Shown: positions 17,064-25,591 of the stretch, in pieces
Position numbering within the stretch: the first letter of the stretch is position 1
How the letters are laid out: each line of letters starts with the position of its first letter
Origin: Micromonospora violae
GTDB taxonomy: Bacteria; Actinomycetota; Actinomycetes; Mycobacteriales; Micromonosporaceae
Direction of reading: 5' to 3'
Assembly: GCF_004217135.1 (NCBI RefSeq)
Contig: NZ_SHKK01000001.1
Location: 2,170,001 to 2,234,000, forward strand
Length of the DNA: 64,000 nucleotides
Made by a program: the position numbers and the translations under genes
Notes under the pieces: generated by a model
Seen by the model: only the letters and a program-made list of their open reading frames with translations
What the model was told of the DNA's origin: nothing
The model's database searches: none

Positions 17064-17636
17064 TCAGGCCAGGTGTCGGCCGGCCCACTCGGCGAGGTCC
17101 CGGGCGCAGGCGTCCACGGACTCCTGCCAGGTCCGGGCCGCACCCTCCCCGGCCTCATCGCTGACCTGCTTGACCAGTCGGCACGGCACGCCGGCCTGCG
17201 CGGCCGCCCAGGCCACCGCGTACCCCTCCATGTCGACCAGGTCGGCGCGCTGCGCCAACCGGTCCCGCTCCGCGTCGTCGGCCACGAAGGTGTCACCGGT
17301 GGCCAGCACCGCGCCCTCGGCGGCCAGCGACAGCGGCGCCCCGTACGTCTCGCCGGTGAGCGTGCGCAACAGGTCGGTGTCCAGGTCGTGCTGGAGCACG
17401 GTGGCGACCTCGTGGATGCCGGCCAGCCCGGGGCGCAACGCCCCGGCCGTACCCAGGTTGAGCAGCAGGGCGGGGCGCGGCCCGGCGGCCAGCACCGCCG
17501 CCACCGCGCTGGCGGCGTTCACCTTGCCCATGCCGGTGAGCAGGACCGGCAGGTCGGGCGGCAGGTAGCGCGCCTCCTCCCCGACGGCAAGTACCACCAA
17601 CGGGCGATCGGCGCGGACCGTACCTCGAAGATTCAC
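17064..17636 (-). CDS. Nucleoside phosphorylase / MTA-SAH nucleosidase-like protein
   Basis: 190 residues, shorter than MTA/SAH nucleosidases (about 230). It shows their pattern: LLTGMGKVNAA near 32, LLLNLGTAGAL (the phosphate- or ribose-site glycine turn), VLATGDTFVAD, VDMEGYAVAWAAAQAG with the ribose-binding Met-Glu pair, and VKQVSDEAGE whose Asp corresponds to the general acid. It probably cleaves a purine nucleoside or a futalosine-like compound; the substrate cannot be fixed. The GTG start at 17636 has only a weak ribosome site. Confidence 0.75.
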   Translation of the reverse strand: MNLRGTVRADRPLVVLAVGEEARYLPPDLPVLLTGMGKVNAASAVAAVLAAGPRPALLLNLGTAGALRPGLAGIHEVATVLQHDLDTDLLRTLTGETYGAPLSLAAEGAVLATGDTFVADDAERDRLAQRADLVDMEGYAVAWAAAQAGVPCRLVKQVSDEAGEGAARTWQESVDACARDLAEWAGRHLA

Positions 17637-17673
17637 CGGAGCATCGTACGAGCCGGCGCCTCGGCCGCTGACG

Positions 17674-20367
17674 TCAGTCGTCGGTGAAGCGGTACAGCAC
17701 GAAGTCCTTCTCCGCCCCGCAGGCGATCACGTGGGTGTTCCACGAACAGGACGAGCTGCGCACGTTCTTCAGCTCACCCAACTCGTCGACCTCCCCGGAC
17801 TTGGCCCACACCCCGGCCAGCACCCGGTTGTCCGCGACCACGCTGGGGGCCTTGGCGAAGACCAGCAGGTTGCCCTCGTCCAGGCGGACCGCCACCCCGC
17901 CCCGGTCCCGCAGCACCGGCTTGCCGGCAGCGTCGAAGACGGTGACGGTCGGCTCCGGGTACTCCCGTTGGGCGAGCACCCGCTCACCCAACGGGACCAG
18001 GCCGGTGACACCCGGCGCCGACCACTTGATCACCCGCTCGCCCTCGGTGGCCGCCACCACCTCGGTGCGCGCGGCGTCATTGTTCGGCACCTGCAACAGG
18101 CACGCCCGCCGCGCGCCGCAGGCCACCAGTTCCTTCGGGCGGTACTCGTCGTTGCCGGACCGGTGCAGCACCACCGGCTCGGCGTCGGAACCCAGGTCGT
18201 ACGCGAGCAGTTGGAATCCACCCTCGTTGGCGGCCACGTACAGGCGGTCCTCATGCGCGACCACCAGGTCGTCGAGGTCGGCGACGCTGCCCCACTGGCG
18301 CAGTACCGTGCCGGAGGCCATGTCGAGCAGCCGTACCGACCGGTCCGCGCCCACCTGGATGAGTCGCCGCCCCTTGCCCGTCCACGGGTTGCGGGGCGTG
18401 CCGTCGACGAAGGCCGGCCCGCCCGCCGCCGCGTCGGTGCCGACCGGCTTGACGACGGTACGCCCACCGGCGTACTGGTCGCGGGGGTTGGGTTGGGTCC
18501 ACTTCGGCGAGCCGTCGGTCAGGCGCAGGCCGACCAGTTCGTCCGCGGCCCGGTCCACCAGCACCGCTGTGTCGTCGGCGAAGTAGACATCGTCGTCACC
18601 ACGGACAACGCGCTGCCAGCGCTGCTCACCGGTACGACCGTCGAGGACGGCAAGCGGCCGGGGGGCACTGCTGCCTGGTGCATCGGCGACGACCGCGACC
18701 GCCCCGGGGACGGCGATGATCCCCTCCCAGTCGTCGGCTTGCACCTTGGTCTGTCTGCGCCAGACCTCGTGCCCGTTGCCCGCGTCGACGGCCACCACCT
18801 CCAGCCGGCGGTCGGGTAGCGGAAACGCGAGGTAGGCCCGATCGTCGAGCACCGCCGTCCACATGTCGGCCGGACGTTCGGCGCCGGCCGGCGGACGGCG
18901 GTCCAGCTCGCGCAGCGAGTCGAACTTCAAGTCCGGGTAGCGGTCCCGGGTCAGGTAGAGCGTCGCCGCGGTGGACACCCCGACCAGGGCCAGCACCGCG
19001 CCGAGCACCACCCAGCGCGCCCACCGCCAGCGGGTCCCGCCGACCGGCGGGCTCGGGGTGGCACCGGCCAGGCCCGGCCCGGAGGGCGGGCCCATCGGCG
19101 GAGTGGATCCCGGCCAGGGCTGCGACGGTACGACCGGCGCGGGGGCTCCGGCCGGAACGGGTGGGCTCACCGGAGCCGGCGCGGGTGGTGCGGCTGCCGC
19201 CCCCGCGTACGCCGGGGTGGGCATCGGCTTGCGCAGCGGCAGGTCGGTCAGCGCGCCCTCGGCCACCGGCAACTCCGGCTGGTCCAGCACCGTCGGCGCG
19301 ATCCCCAACTCGGCGTGCAGCATGCGGGCCACCAGCGGGATCCGTGACGACCCGCCCACGAGGAACAGCCCGGCGAGCTGATCGGGGCTGAGGCCGGCGG
19401 CGGCGATCACCTCCCGGGCCCGTTGCACCGCCCGCCGCAGCAGCGGTGTGGCCACCCGCTCGACGTCCGCCCGGGTCAGCTGGATCGTCTCGGCCACTCC
19501 CGGCACCGCGACCGGTGCGACCGCAGCTCGGGACAGGGTCTCCTTCGCGCCTCGCACCTCGTCCCAGAGCCGGATCTGGTCGCGGCGCTGCGCCGGATCC
19601 GCCGGTCGGGTGAGCCGGGCCCACTGTGCGGTGTGCCGCTCACCGACCAGCTCACCGACCCGGCGCACCAGCGCGGCGTCGAGGTCCAGGCCGCCGAGGT
19701 CGGGCAGACCACCGTCGGCGACCACGCTGAAGCCGGAGTCACCCCAGGGGTCCGCGCCCTCGTTGCGCAGCACCGCGACGTCGAGCGTCCCGCCACCGAA
19801 GTCGAACACCGCGATCGCCTCGCCGACCGGCACCGGACGGTGCAGCACCTGCGTGTAGTAGCGGGCGGCGGCCACCGGTTCGCGCAGCAACCGGGTGCCC
19901 GGCGGCGTCGGCCCGGCGAGGGTGTGCTCGGCCGCCTGCGGCCAGCCCGCCCGCAGCAGCGCGTCGGCGAGGACCTGCCGCCGCGTCGCGTCCCAGGCGG
20001 CCGGGCAGGTGACCACGGCCGGGGGCAGGAAACCCACCGCGCCCACCGCGGCCCGCCCGACCGCCGCCAGCACCGCGGCGAGCAGGTCGGCCGGCGGGTA
20101 CGCGCGGTCGCCGAGTCGCACGGTCGGCTCGTCCACTCGACGCTTCGGGTTCGCCTCGAACCGGAGCGGGTCGGTCTGGGCCAGCCGGCGGGCATCCCAG
20201 CCGGTGTGCAGGGTGCCGTCCGGATCGGCATAGACGGCGGACGGGCTGAGCGGTTGACCGTCCATCAGCAACGGACGGGTTCGCCCGTCCGGCCAGCGCA
20301 GCACCGCGACCGTGTTGGACGTACCGAGGTCGACGCCGAGAGCGAAACCCTCGTGCTGGCCTGCCAT
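17674..20367 (-). CDS. Hsp70/DnaK-type ATPase domain - TM segment - PQQ-like beta-propeller
   Basis: 897 residues. The N-terminal half (about 1-390) is an actin/Hsp70 ATPase: GVDLGTSNTVAVLRW (phosphate 1), VFDFGGGTLDVAVL (phosphate 2), and GLFLVGGSSRIPLVARML (adenosine). A peptide-binding domain is absent. Instead comes a proline-rich linker (about 390-450), one membrane helix WVVLGAVLALVGVSTAATLYL, and an outside domain with beta-propeller repeats (AVDAGNGHEVWRRQT, VLDGRTGEQRWQR). The protein may couple a cytosolic nucleotide switch to an extracytoplasmic sensor; this is inference. ATG 20367 follows GGAGGTATCAGTTC; an extension to 20682 is unsupported. It is encoded alone, between the nucleosidase and OmpA-like genes. 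Confidence 0.85.
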   Translation of the reverse strand: MAGQHEGFALGVDLGTSNTVAVLRWPDGRTRPLLMDGQPLSPSAVYADPDGTLHTGWDARRLAQTDPLRFEANPKRRVDEPTVRLGDRAYPPADLLAAVLAAVGRAAVGAVGFLPPAVVTCPAAWDATRRQVLADALLRAGWPQAAEHTLAGPTPPGTRLLREPVAAARYYTQVLHRPVPVGEAIAVFDFGGGTLDVAVLRNEGADPWGDSGFSVVADGGLPDLGGLDLDAALVRRVGELVGERHTAQWARLTRPADPAQRRDQIRLWDEVRGAKETLSRAAVAPVAVPGVAETIQLTRADVERVATPLLRRAVQRAREVIAAAGLSPDQLAGLFLVGGSSRIPLVARMLHAELGIAPTVLDQPELPVAEGALTDLPLRKPMPTPAYAGAAAAPPAPAPVSPPVPAGAPAPVVPSQPWPGSTPPMGPPSGPGLAGATPSPPVGGTRWRWARWVVLGAVLALVGVSTAATLYLTRDRYPDLKFDSLRELDRRPPAGAERPADMWTAVLDDRAYLAFPLPDRRLEVVAVDAGNGHEVWRRQTKVQADDWEGIIAVPGAVAVVADAPGSSAPRPLAVLDGRTGEQRWQRVVRGDDDVYFADDTAVLVDRAADELVGLRLTDGSPKWTQPNPRDQYAGGRTVVKPVGTDAAAGGPAFVDGTPRNPWTGKGRRLIQVGADRSVRLLDMASGTVLRQWGSVADLDDLVVAHEDRLYVAANEGGFQLLAYDLGSDAEPVVLHRSGNDEYRPKELVACGARRACLLQVPNNDAARTEVVAATEGERVIKWSAPGVTGLVPLGERVLAQREYPEPTVTVFDAAGKPVLRDRGGVAVRLDEGNLLVFAKAPSVVADNRVLAGVWAKSGEVDELGELKNVRSSSCSWNTHVIACGAEKDFVLYRFTDD

Positions 20368-20473
20368 GAACTGATACCTCCGCCGCGAACGAGGGGAACT
20401 CGACCCCGCATCGTACGCAGGCCCCGCCGCCCTGCTGATCACTCGGTTCGGGGCGACCGGTGGCGTCTCCGGT

Positions 20474-21517
20474 TCATGAGCGACCGTCACCGGTGAGCAG
20501 TTCCACCCGTCGATTCTCGGCGCGGTTGGCCGCGGAGGTGTCGGGGACCTTGAGACGCGTCTCCCCGAACCCGGTGGCGCTGAGCCGGTCGACGGCGACG
20601 CCCTGCGCGGCCAGGAAGTCCTGCACCGCCTCGGCCCGTGCGCGGCTGAGAACGAGGTTCGACTCGGCCGATCCGGTGGCATCGGTGTGGCCCTCGATCC
20701 GCAGCCGGGTGCTCGGATTGGCCTTGAGGAGCCGGCTCACCATGACCAGACTCGCCTCGGAGGCGGTGGTGAGTGAGTCACCGCCGGAGGCGAACGTGAG
20801 CTGCGGCAGGTCGCGCAGTTGCTGTGCAACGTCCGGAATCGCGAGCTGGTCGACGACCGGGGCGCCGGTTGCCCGAGCCGCTGTCAACACCGCGTTCTTG
20901 TGCGCCTCGGAGGAGACCGCGCCGCTCACGGTCAACGTGCCGCCGTCGAGCTGCACCGTCGCACCGGTGGCGCGGTGGCCGATCGCGCGCAGCACGTCCG
21001 CCAAGCCGGGCAGCGCGGCGTCGGTCACGCCAGCGTCGACCGTGAGGCGGTCCTCGACGCTCTCGGCATCGAGGGCGGCGGCCGCGCCGACCAGCGCGGT
21101 TCGCGCGCTCTCGCTGGGCACGGTGCCGCTGACCGATGCCGTGCCGTGGCCCATCACCACAAGCGCCGACGGTGGTACGAGCACCGCCTTCGCTGGTGCG
21201 GGAGGCACCTGCGCTTCGGCGGCCCGTACGCCTTCCAGCGGCCGGACGATGTCGAGGGCCTGTTCCGCTTCGGCGGGCGAGCCCGCCGTGAGCCATCCAT
21301 CGCGTCCAGTGAAGGTGACCCGCACGTCGGAGAGGCCGGCCGAGTGCAACGCCTGCGTCGAACGCTGGGTCAGGTCGGCCTCCATCCGGTGCCGATTCGG
21401 TAGTTGCTGCGCGGCCATCAGCACAGCCAGACCGAGCACGGCCACGATCAGGCCGACCAGGGGCCGGAAGCGGCGCTTGTTGTTCGACGTGTTCGGCTTC
21501 CAGTTCTGCAGCATCAT
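20474..21517 (-). CDS. OmpA-family peptidoglycan-binding protein with BON-like repeats
   Basis: 347-residue membrane-anchored envelope protein. After a basic start, PLVGLIVAVLGLAVLMAAQ forms one helix. Residues about 45-230 resemble repeated BON modules (HSAGLSDVRVTFTGRDGWL; ASVSGTVPSESARTALVGAA; LTVSGAVSSEAHKNAVLTAA). The C-terminal OmpA domain has RLRIEGHTDATGSAESN, LSRARAEAVQDFLAAQGV and ENRRVELL, which bind diaminopimelate-containing peptidoglycan. The layout resembles mycobacterial OmpATb/ArfA. It overlaps the upstream helix-hairpin-helix gene by ATGA, so they form an operon. Confidence 0.85.
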   Translation of the reverse strand: MMLQNWKPNTSNNKRRFRPLVGLIVAVLGLAVLMAAQQLPNRHRMEADLTQRSTQALHSAGLSDVRVTFTGRDGWLTAGSPAEAEQALDIVRPLEGVRAAEAQVPPAPAKAVLVPPSALVVMGHGTASVSGTVPSESARTALVGAAAALDAESVEDRLTVDAGVTDAALPGLADVLRAIGHRATGATVQLDGGTLTVSGAVSSEAHKNAVLTAARATGAPVVDQLAIPDVAQQLRDLPQLTFASGGDSLTTASEASLVMVSRLLKANPSTRLRIEGHTDATGSAESNLVLSRARAEAVQDFLAAQGVAVDRLSATGFGETRLKVPDTSAANRAENRRVELLTGDGRS

Positions 21518-21918
21518 GCCCGCCCGGTGTCGCGGCCGGCCACCAGCAGCTCGGTGAGCTTCAGGAAGCCCTCTTCGTCGCCGTCGGCGAGCAACTGCGC
21601 CTGACGGCCCCAGGTCACCAGGCTGGGGGCGAAGGACAGGCCCGCCTTCTCGATGGCCGCGCGGCGGGTGGTGTCATCGGTCTCGGCGAGCTGACGGAAG
21701 GTGCGGATGCCGGCGGCGCGCAGCGCGTTCGCCATCTTCGGGCCGATGCCTTCGATGCGCTCCAACTCTTCGCGGGGAGGCTCGACGGGATCGGTTCGTG
21801 GGGGTGCGACGGGCTCTGGTGCGGTCTTGCGGTTTCCCCAGACGAGCCACCCGACGAGCAATCCCAGCAGAAAAGCTGCCAGGATAATGAACAGCGACTG
21901 GTTGACGAACCAGGCCAC
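21514..21918 (-). CDS. Small membrane protein with C-terminal helix-hairpin-helix-like domain
   Basis: 134 residues. The N-terminal helix SLFIILAAFLLGLLVGWLVW anchors it. A proline-rich linker follows, then LERIEGIGPKMANALRAAGI, a helix-hairpin-helix signature (IxGIGPK) like those of the DUF4332 or ribosomal-L21-like modules, ending with helices. It may bind nucleic acid or a protein at the membrane; the function is unknown. GTG 21918 follows TGGAGG. It is the first gene of a two-gene operon with the OmpA/BON protein. Confidence 0.75.
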   Translation of the reverse strand: MAWFVNQSLFIILAAFLLGLLVGWLVWGNRKTAPEPVAPPRTDPVEPPREELERIEGIGPKMANALRAAGIRTFRQLAETDDTTRRAAIEKAGLSFAPSLVTWGRQAQLLADGDEEGFLKLTELLVAGRDTGRA

Positions 21919-22312
21919 GTAAAGCCTCCAGAATGGATGTACGAAGAATGTGCGCGTGCCAATGTCCGCGCGCAGTTACTTGATCATCCTAAGTGGAGGG
22001 TCACGCTTCGGAAAGCCGACGGAATCGCGAAATGATCACAATTGAATAAACGGCAGTCGAGCGAGGTTTGAACGGTTGCGAACCCTCCATCACCGGGGTT
22101 GCATTCGCATTCCGTGACGCCCGAGGCTCGATTCTTTCCAATGGCGCTGACAAAGGTCGGCGTGCGCCGGTGGAGATGCCTCAACCGCAGGCGTCTTGCG
22201 GCCGGCCAGGCATGGCCGGGATAAGCGTGATGCCTGTGAGTCATCATGATGATTCACAGGCATCACGCTCAACGGAGTAGCCGGCCCCAGGCTCAATACC
22301 TCTGAGGTGGCG
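21919..22312. other. 394-bp intergenic region, AT-richer than its surroundings
   Basis: It separates the 3' end of the riboflavin-like operon from the start of the helix-hairpin-helix/OmpA operon, both on the minus strand. It contains the palindrome at 22224-22269 and an AT-rich stretch (about 22020-22060) that may hold the promoter of the downstream operon. No supported coding sequence was seen. Confidence 0.7.
22224..22269. repeat. 46-bp near-perfect palindrome, copy 1 of 2
   Basis: Left arm AGCGTGATGCCTGTGAGTCA, then TCATGA at the centre, then the complementary right arm ending ATCACGCT; 22 of 23 positions pair. Copy 2 is at 60713-60760. The base differences between copies fall in paired positions and preserve pairing. 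It lies 44 bp after the stop of the reductase gene (minus strand), so it could end transcription. Confidence 0.85.
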
Positions 22313-23005
22313 TCAGGCCTCGCCGAAACGGTCGGAGAGGGCGTAGCGGAGCAGGACCACGTCGCCGATCTGGCGGGCCTCGACCAGGTGGGCGCGCCGA
22401 CCCGGGTGCCAGGGGAAATGACCCTCGCCGACGAACCGGGGCGCCCGACCGTCACCGACGAAGAACGGGGCGACGACCAGGTGCAGTTCGTCGGCGAGCC
22501 CGGCGGTGAGGAACTGGGCGTGCACCGTCCCGCCGCCCTCCACCATCAACCGCGCCACGCCCCGCGCGGCCAGGTCGGTCAGCAGCCATGCCGGGTCGAC
22601 AGGGTCGCCCGCGTCGATCACGGTGGCGAGTCGGCCGACCCGTTCCTGGGTCTTCTCCAACGCGCCGCTGGCGCAGTAGACGAGCCGGGTCGGATCACCG
22701 GCGGTGAAGAAGCGGGCGGCCGGGTCGAGGTCACCCTGGGCGGTCAGGGTGACCTTGGTGGGCGAGGCGGGTCGACCGGCCGCCACCCGCTCGGCCTGGC
22801 GGGTGGGTGAGCGCACCAGCAGCCGAGGGTTGTCGCGTCGGACGGTGGCGGCGCCGACCAGGATGGCATCGCAGCTGGCCCGGACCGCGTCGACCCGATC
22901 CAGGTCGTCCTCGTTGGAGAGCAGTAACCGCTGCTCGGAGGCGTCGTCGATGTACCCGTCGATGGAGGTGGCACAACTCAGCAGCACGTACGGCCGCCGG
23001 CTCAT
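22313..23005 (-). CDS. RibD C-terminal-type (DHFR-fold) pyrimidine reductase
   Basis: 230-residue cytosolic NADPH-dependent reductase of the RibD_C family. LLSCATSIDGYIDD opens the first strand, AILVGAATVRRDNPRLLVR is the cofactor/substrate helix, and ARLMVEGGGTVHAQFL is the phosphate loop. In riboflavin synthesis this fold reduces the ribosyl side chain of the GTP cyclohydrolase II product to ribityl. No deaminase domain is attached and no lumazine or riboflavin synthase is nearby. The start overlaps the GTP cyclohydrolase II stop by four bases, tying the two steps together. It is the last gene of the seven-gene operon. Confidence 0.85.
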   Translation of the reverse strand: MSRRPYVLLSCATSIDGYIDDASEQRLLLSNEDDLDRVDAVRASCDAILVGAATVRRDNPRLLVRSPTRQAERVAAGRPASPTKVTLTAQGDLDPAARFFTAGDPTRLVYCASGALEKTQERVGRLATVIDAGDPVDPAWLLTDLAARGVARLMVEGGGTVHAQFLTAGLADELHLVVAPFFVGDGRAPRFVGEGHFPWHPGRRAHLVEARQIGDVVLLRYALSDRFGEA

Positions 23006-23709
23006 CGGGAGCCGGGCCGCTCAGGAGTACGACCGGCAAGCACATCCGGCGCCTCGGCTGCCTCGACCTCCGCCGCCTCGACCTCCGCCGCCTTGGCCGC
23101 CTTCGCCGCCAGGTAGTCCGCGTTGGCCGCCGAGAGGAAGACGCTGGTGAGCACCCGTTCGGTCACGTCCACGCCCAGCCGGGTCAACTGCTCGGCCTTG
23201 TCCGGGTTGCTGCTCAGCAGTCGGATCCGCGGCACGCCCAACGTGGCCAGCATCTGCGCGGCGACGGTGTAGTCCCGCTCGTCCTCACCCCGGCCCAGGG
23301 CGACGTTGGCCTGGTAGGTGTCCAACCCGGCGTCCTGCAACGCATACGCGTCCAGTTTGGCGTACAACCCGATGCCCCGGCCCTCCTGCCGAAGGTAGAG
23401 CAGGAAACCTCCGGTCTCGGCGATCCGCTGCACCGCCTCGCGCAGTTGCGGCCCGCAGTCGCAGCGTTCGCTGCCGAACACGTCGCCGGTCAGGCACTCG
23501 CTGTGCGGACGGACCAGCAGGGCTTCTCCCCCGGCGGCGGCCCGGTCCAGGGCACCCGCCCAGTCGCCGAGGCCGAGGGCCAGGTGCTCCCGACCGTCCA
23601 CCAGGCCCTTGAAGGTGAACACCCGGGCGGTCGTTCGGTAGCCGTCGGGAAACGCCAGCGGCACCGTGACCTGCGTGCGGATCGTGGCAACCGGCAATGC
23701 TTCGGGCAT
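23002..23709 (-). CDS. ribA: GTP cyclohydrolase II
   Basis: 235-residue zinc enzyme opening the guanine ring of GTP to 2,5-diamino-6-ribosylamino-4(3H)-pyrimidinone 5'-phosphate, formate and pyrophosphate. Zn ligands are Cys72, Cys83 and Cys85 (SECLTGDVFGSERCDCG). LLYLRQEGRGIGL and AYALQD follow; Tyr122 of AYALQD aligns with E. coli RibA Tyr105, the residue that is Met in the divergent S. coelicolor paralogue SCO6655. The Tyr is kept here, so full turnover is expected. LLSSNPDKAEQL closes the domain. The tail carries an Ala/Glu-rich repeat (AAKAAEVEAAEVEAAE). ATG 23709 follows GAAGGAG. It lacks the fused DHBP synthase (RibB) common in housekeeping versions. Confidence 0.9.
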   Translation of the reverse strand: MPEALPVATIRTQVTVPLAFPDGYRTTARVFTFKGLVDGREHLALGLGDWAGALDRAAAGGEALLVRPHSECLTGDVFGSERCDCGPQLREAVQRIAETGGFLLYLRQEGRGIGLYAKLDAYALQDAGLDTYQANVALGRGEDERDYTVAAQMLATLGVPRIRLLSSNPDKAEQLTRLGVDVTERVLTSVFLSAANADYLAAKAAKAAEVEAAEVEAAEAPDVLAGRTPERPGSR

Positions 23710-23767
23710 GGGACTCCTTCGTCCGGCGCCACCGCCATCCGGCGACGCGTACGGTCTCACAACCGAC

Positions 23768-24706
23768 TCAACAGCCGCCGTCACAGGCGGCTTCCCGGGC
23801 GGCGACCGGGATTCGACGCCGACGGGCCAGCAGCACCGCCGCGCCGGGCAGGCTGGCCACCAGCACCAGTGCACCGTAGACGGTGGCGGTGGCGACACCC
23901 TCGGCCGCGCTGAGGCCGGCCGCGCCGAACACCCACGCCGCCACCCCCTCCCGCGGCCCGAAGCCGGCCACGTTCAGCGGTAGGCCCATCGCGAGCAGGG
24001 CGAGCAGCGTCAACGGCAGCAGTCGGGTCAGCGGAGCGTCCGACCCGGCGGTGCGCGCCGCCACCAGGAAGGTGGCCAGGTGACCGGCGACCATCACGGC
24101 CGAGGCGACCAGCACACCGAACCAGGTGCGCCGCGCCAGCAGCCCCGACCGTACGTCCGCCACGGCGGTACGCAGTGCCGTCGCCCACCGTGACCCGCCG
24201 GCGTTCGGGACCACCCTCGCCAGCAGCACGGCGACCAGCCCGCCGGCGACGAGCAGCGCGGCGGCCACCGGTAGGTACGGCCGCACCGGGGACGGGAACG
24301 CCGCGAGCACCACCAGCGCGACTCCGAGCAGGACCACCTGCCCGGCGGTACGCTCCCAGACCACCGCGCGGATGCCCCGGCTGACGTCACCGGCGTCCCG
24401 GCCGTGGCGTACCGCCCGGTGCACGTCGCCGAGCACCCCCCCGGGCAGGGTGGCGTTGAGGAACACGGCCCGGTAGCAGTGCGCGACCGCGGTCGCCAGG
24501 GGCAGGCGGACGCCGAGACCGCCAGCGACCAGGCTCCACCGCCATGCCGCGCAGACCGTGGTGAGCACCCCGATGACCAGCGCCGCCGCCAACGCTGGCG
24601 CGTCGATCAGTCGGACGCCGGCGAGGAACGGGCCGCTGCCCACCTGCCACAGCAGGACGGCGAGCAGACCCACCCCACCGACCACTCGTGCCCAGGCCCA
24701 GAACAT
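23768..24706 (-). CDS. UPF0104 / lysylphosphatidylglycerol-synthase-TM-like membrane protein
   Basis: 312-residue integral membrane protein of the family related to the transmembrane part of MprF. About eight hydrophobic helices are visible. Family motifs: AAWRWSLVAGGLGVRLP, NATLPGGVLGDVHRAVRHGR (the conserved PGG-GD loop), and LPLNVAGFGPREGVAAW. Such proteins often accompany glycosyltransferases and move or accept lipid-linked sugars; here it may export or anchor the pathway product, which is inference. It lies 66 bp after the methyltransferase gene and 58 bp before the ribA gene. Confidence 0.8.
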   Translation of the reverse strand: MFWAWARVVGGVGLLAVLLWQVGSGPFLAGVRLIDAPALAAALVIGVLTTVCAAWRWSLVAGGLGVRLPLATAVAHCYRAVFLNATLPGGVLGDVHRAVRHGRDAGDVSRGIRAVVWERTAGQVVLLGVALVVLAAFPSPVRPYLPVAAALLVAGGLVAVLLARVVPNAGGSRWATALRTAVADVRSGLLARRTWFGVLVASAVMVAGHLATFLVAARTAGSDAPLTRLLPLTLLALLAMGLPLNVAGFGPREGVAAWVFGAAGLSAAEGVATATVYGALVLVASLPGAAVLLARRRRIPVAAREAACDGGC

Positions 24707-24772
24707 CGACGCCGGCCCTCCCCTTGAAGATCGTCCACTTGCCCTAGTCCACGTACCCAGGGCGTGAACGGT

Positions 24773-25591
24773 TCATCCGCCGGCGAGGAGGTCACTGTGG
24801 TCGACCAGCACGGTGAGTCGGCCGGCGGCCGCGTCGGCCAGCCGACGTCGGGCGTACGCCTGGGCGGCGCCGGCCAGCTCGGGGCGCTGCTCGCAGGCCG
24901 CCGCGAGCCAGCCCCGCAACCACTCGGCGGCCAGGTCGGCCTGCTCCGGGCCGAGACGCCACGGGCTGGGCCGTTCCCGCACGTCGACGCCCCGTCGGGC
25001 GAACGCGGCGGCGGTGGCGGCGGCGGCGTCCGGGCCGAGCAGTCGCCGGCCCTCGACGGTACGCCGCTGGTGGTCGTTGAAGGCGGCCTCGACCGCCTCG
25101 TCCAACGGGTCGACCGGTGTGAGCCGGACCCGCCCGGTCACCGAGACGGCGAACAGGGTGGGCCGGCCGACGCAGGCGTCCACCACCCGTTCGATCTCCT
25201 CCGCGGTGAGCATGTCCAGCAGCGCGGACGCGGTGATCAGCGATGCGTCGGCGAGGTCGGCCGCGGTGAGCCGGGTGAGGTCACCACAGCGGGTGTGCAC
25301 GGTCACCGGAGCGCCGTCGGCGGCGGTCACCCCGCTCATGCCCTTGGCGGCACGGGCCAGCAGGTCGGCGTCCCGGTCGTGCAGCACCCAGTGCTGTGGT
25401 CCGGGCAGCCGGGCGGCCAACCACCGGCTCATCGAACCGGTGCCGCTGCCCAGATCGTGGATCACCGTCGTGGTGTCCCCGGCCAACCGGGCTCGGACAG
25501 CATCCAGCAGGTCCTCGGCGCGCGCCGCCGCGTCGGCCGGCTCACGCAACCGCAGCCAGTCGGCGAACGGCAGGGTCTCCTCGACGGTCAT
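24773..25591 (-). CDS. Class I SAM-dependent methyltransferase
   Basis: 272-residue Rossmann methyltransferase. VIHDLGSGTGSMSRWLA is motif I, WVLHDRDADLL carries the acidic residue for the SAM ribose, and DASLITASALLDML corresponds to motif IV. The distal half contains no recognisable substrate motif. ATG 25591 has GGAGG upstream and overlaps the glycosyltransferase stop (ATGA), so methylation is probably part of the same pathway. The acceptor is unknown. Confidence 0.8.
   Translation of the reverse strand: MTVEETLPFADWLRLREPADAAARAEDLLDAVRARLAGDTTTVIHDLGSGTGSMSRWLAARLPGPQHWVLHDRDADLLARAAKGMSGVTAADGAPVTVHTRCGDLTRLTAADLADASLITASALLDMLTAEEIERVVDACVGRPTLFAVSVTGRVRLTPVDPLDEAVEAAFNDHQRRTVEGRRLLGPDAAAATAAAFARRGVDVRERPSPWRLGPEQADLAAEWLRGWLAAACEQRPELAGAAQAYARRRLADAAAGRLTVLVDHSDLLAGG

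Noticed and set aside
23710..23767. FMN riboswitch before the GTP cyclohydrolase II gene
   Set aside because: The interval is only 58 bp and has none of the conserved RFN-element sequences.
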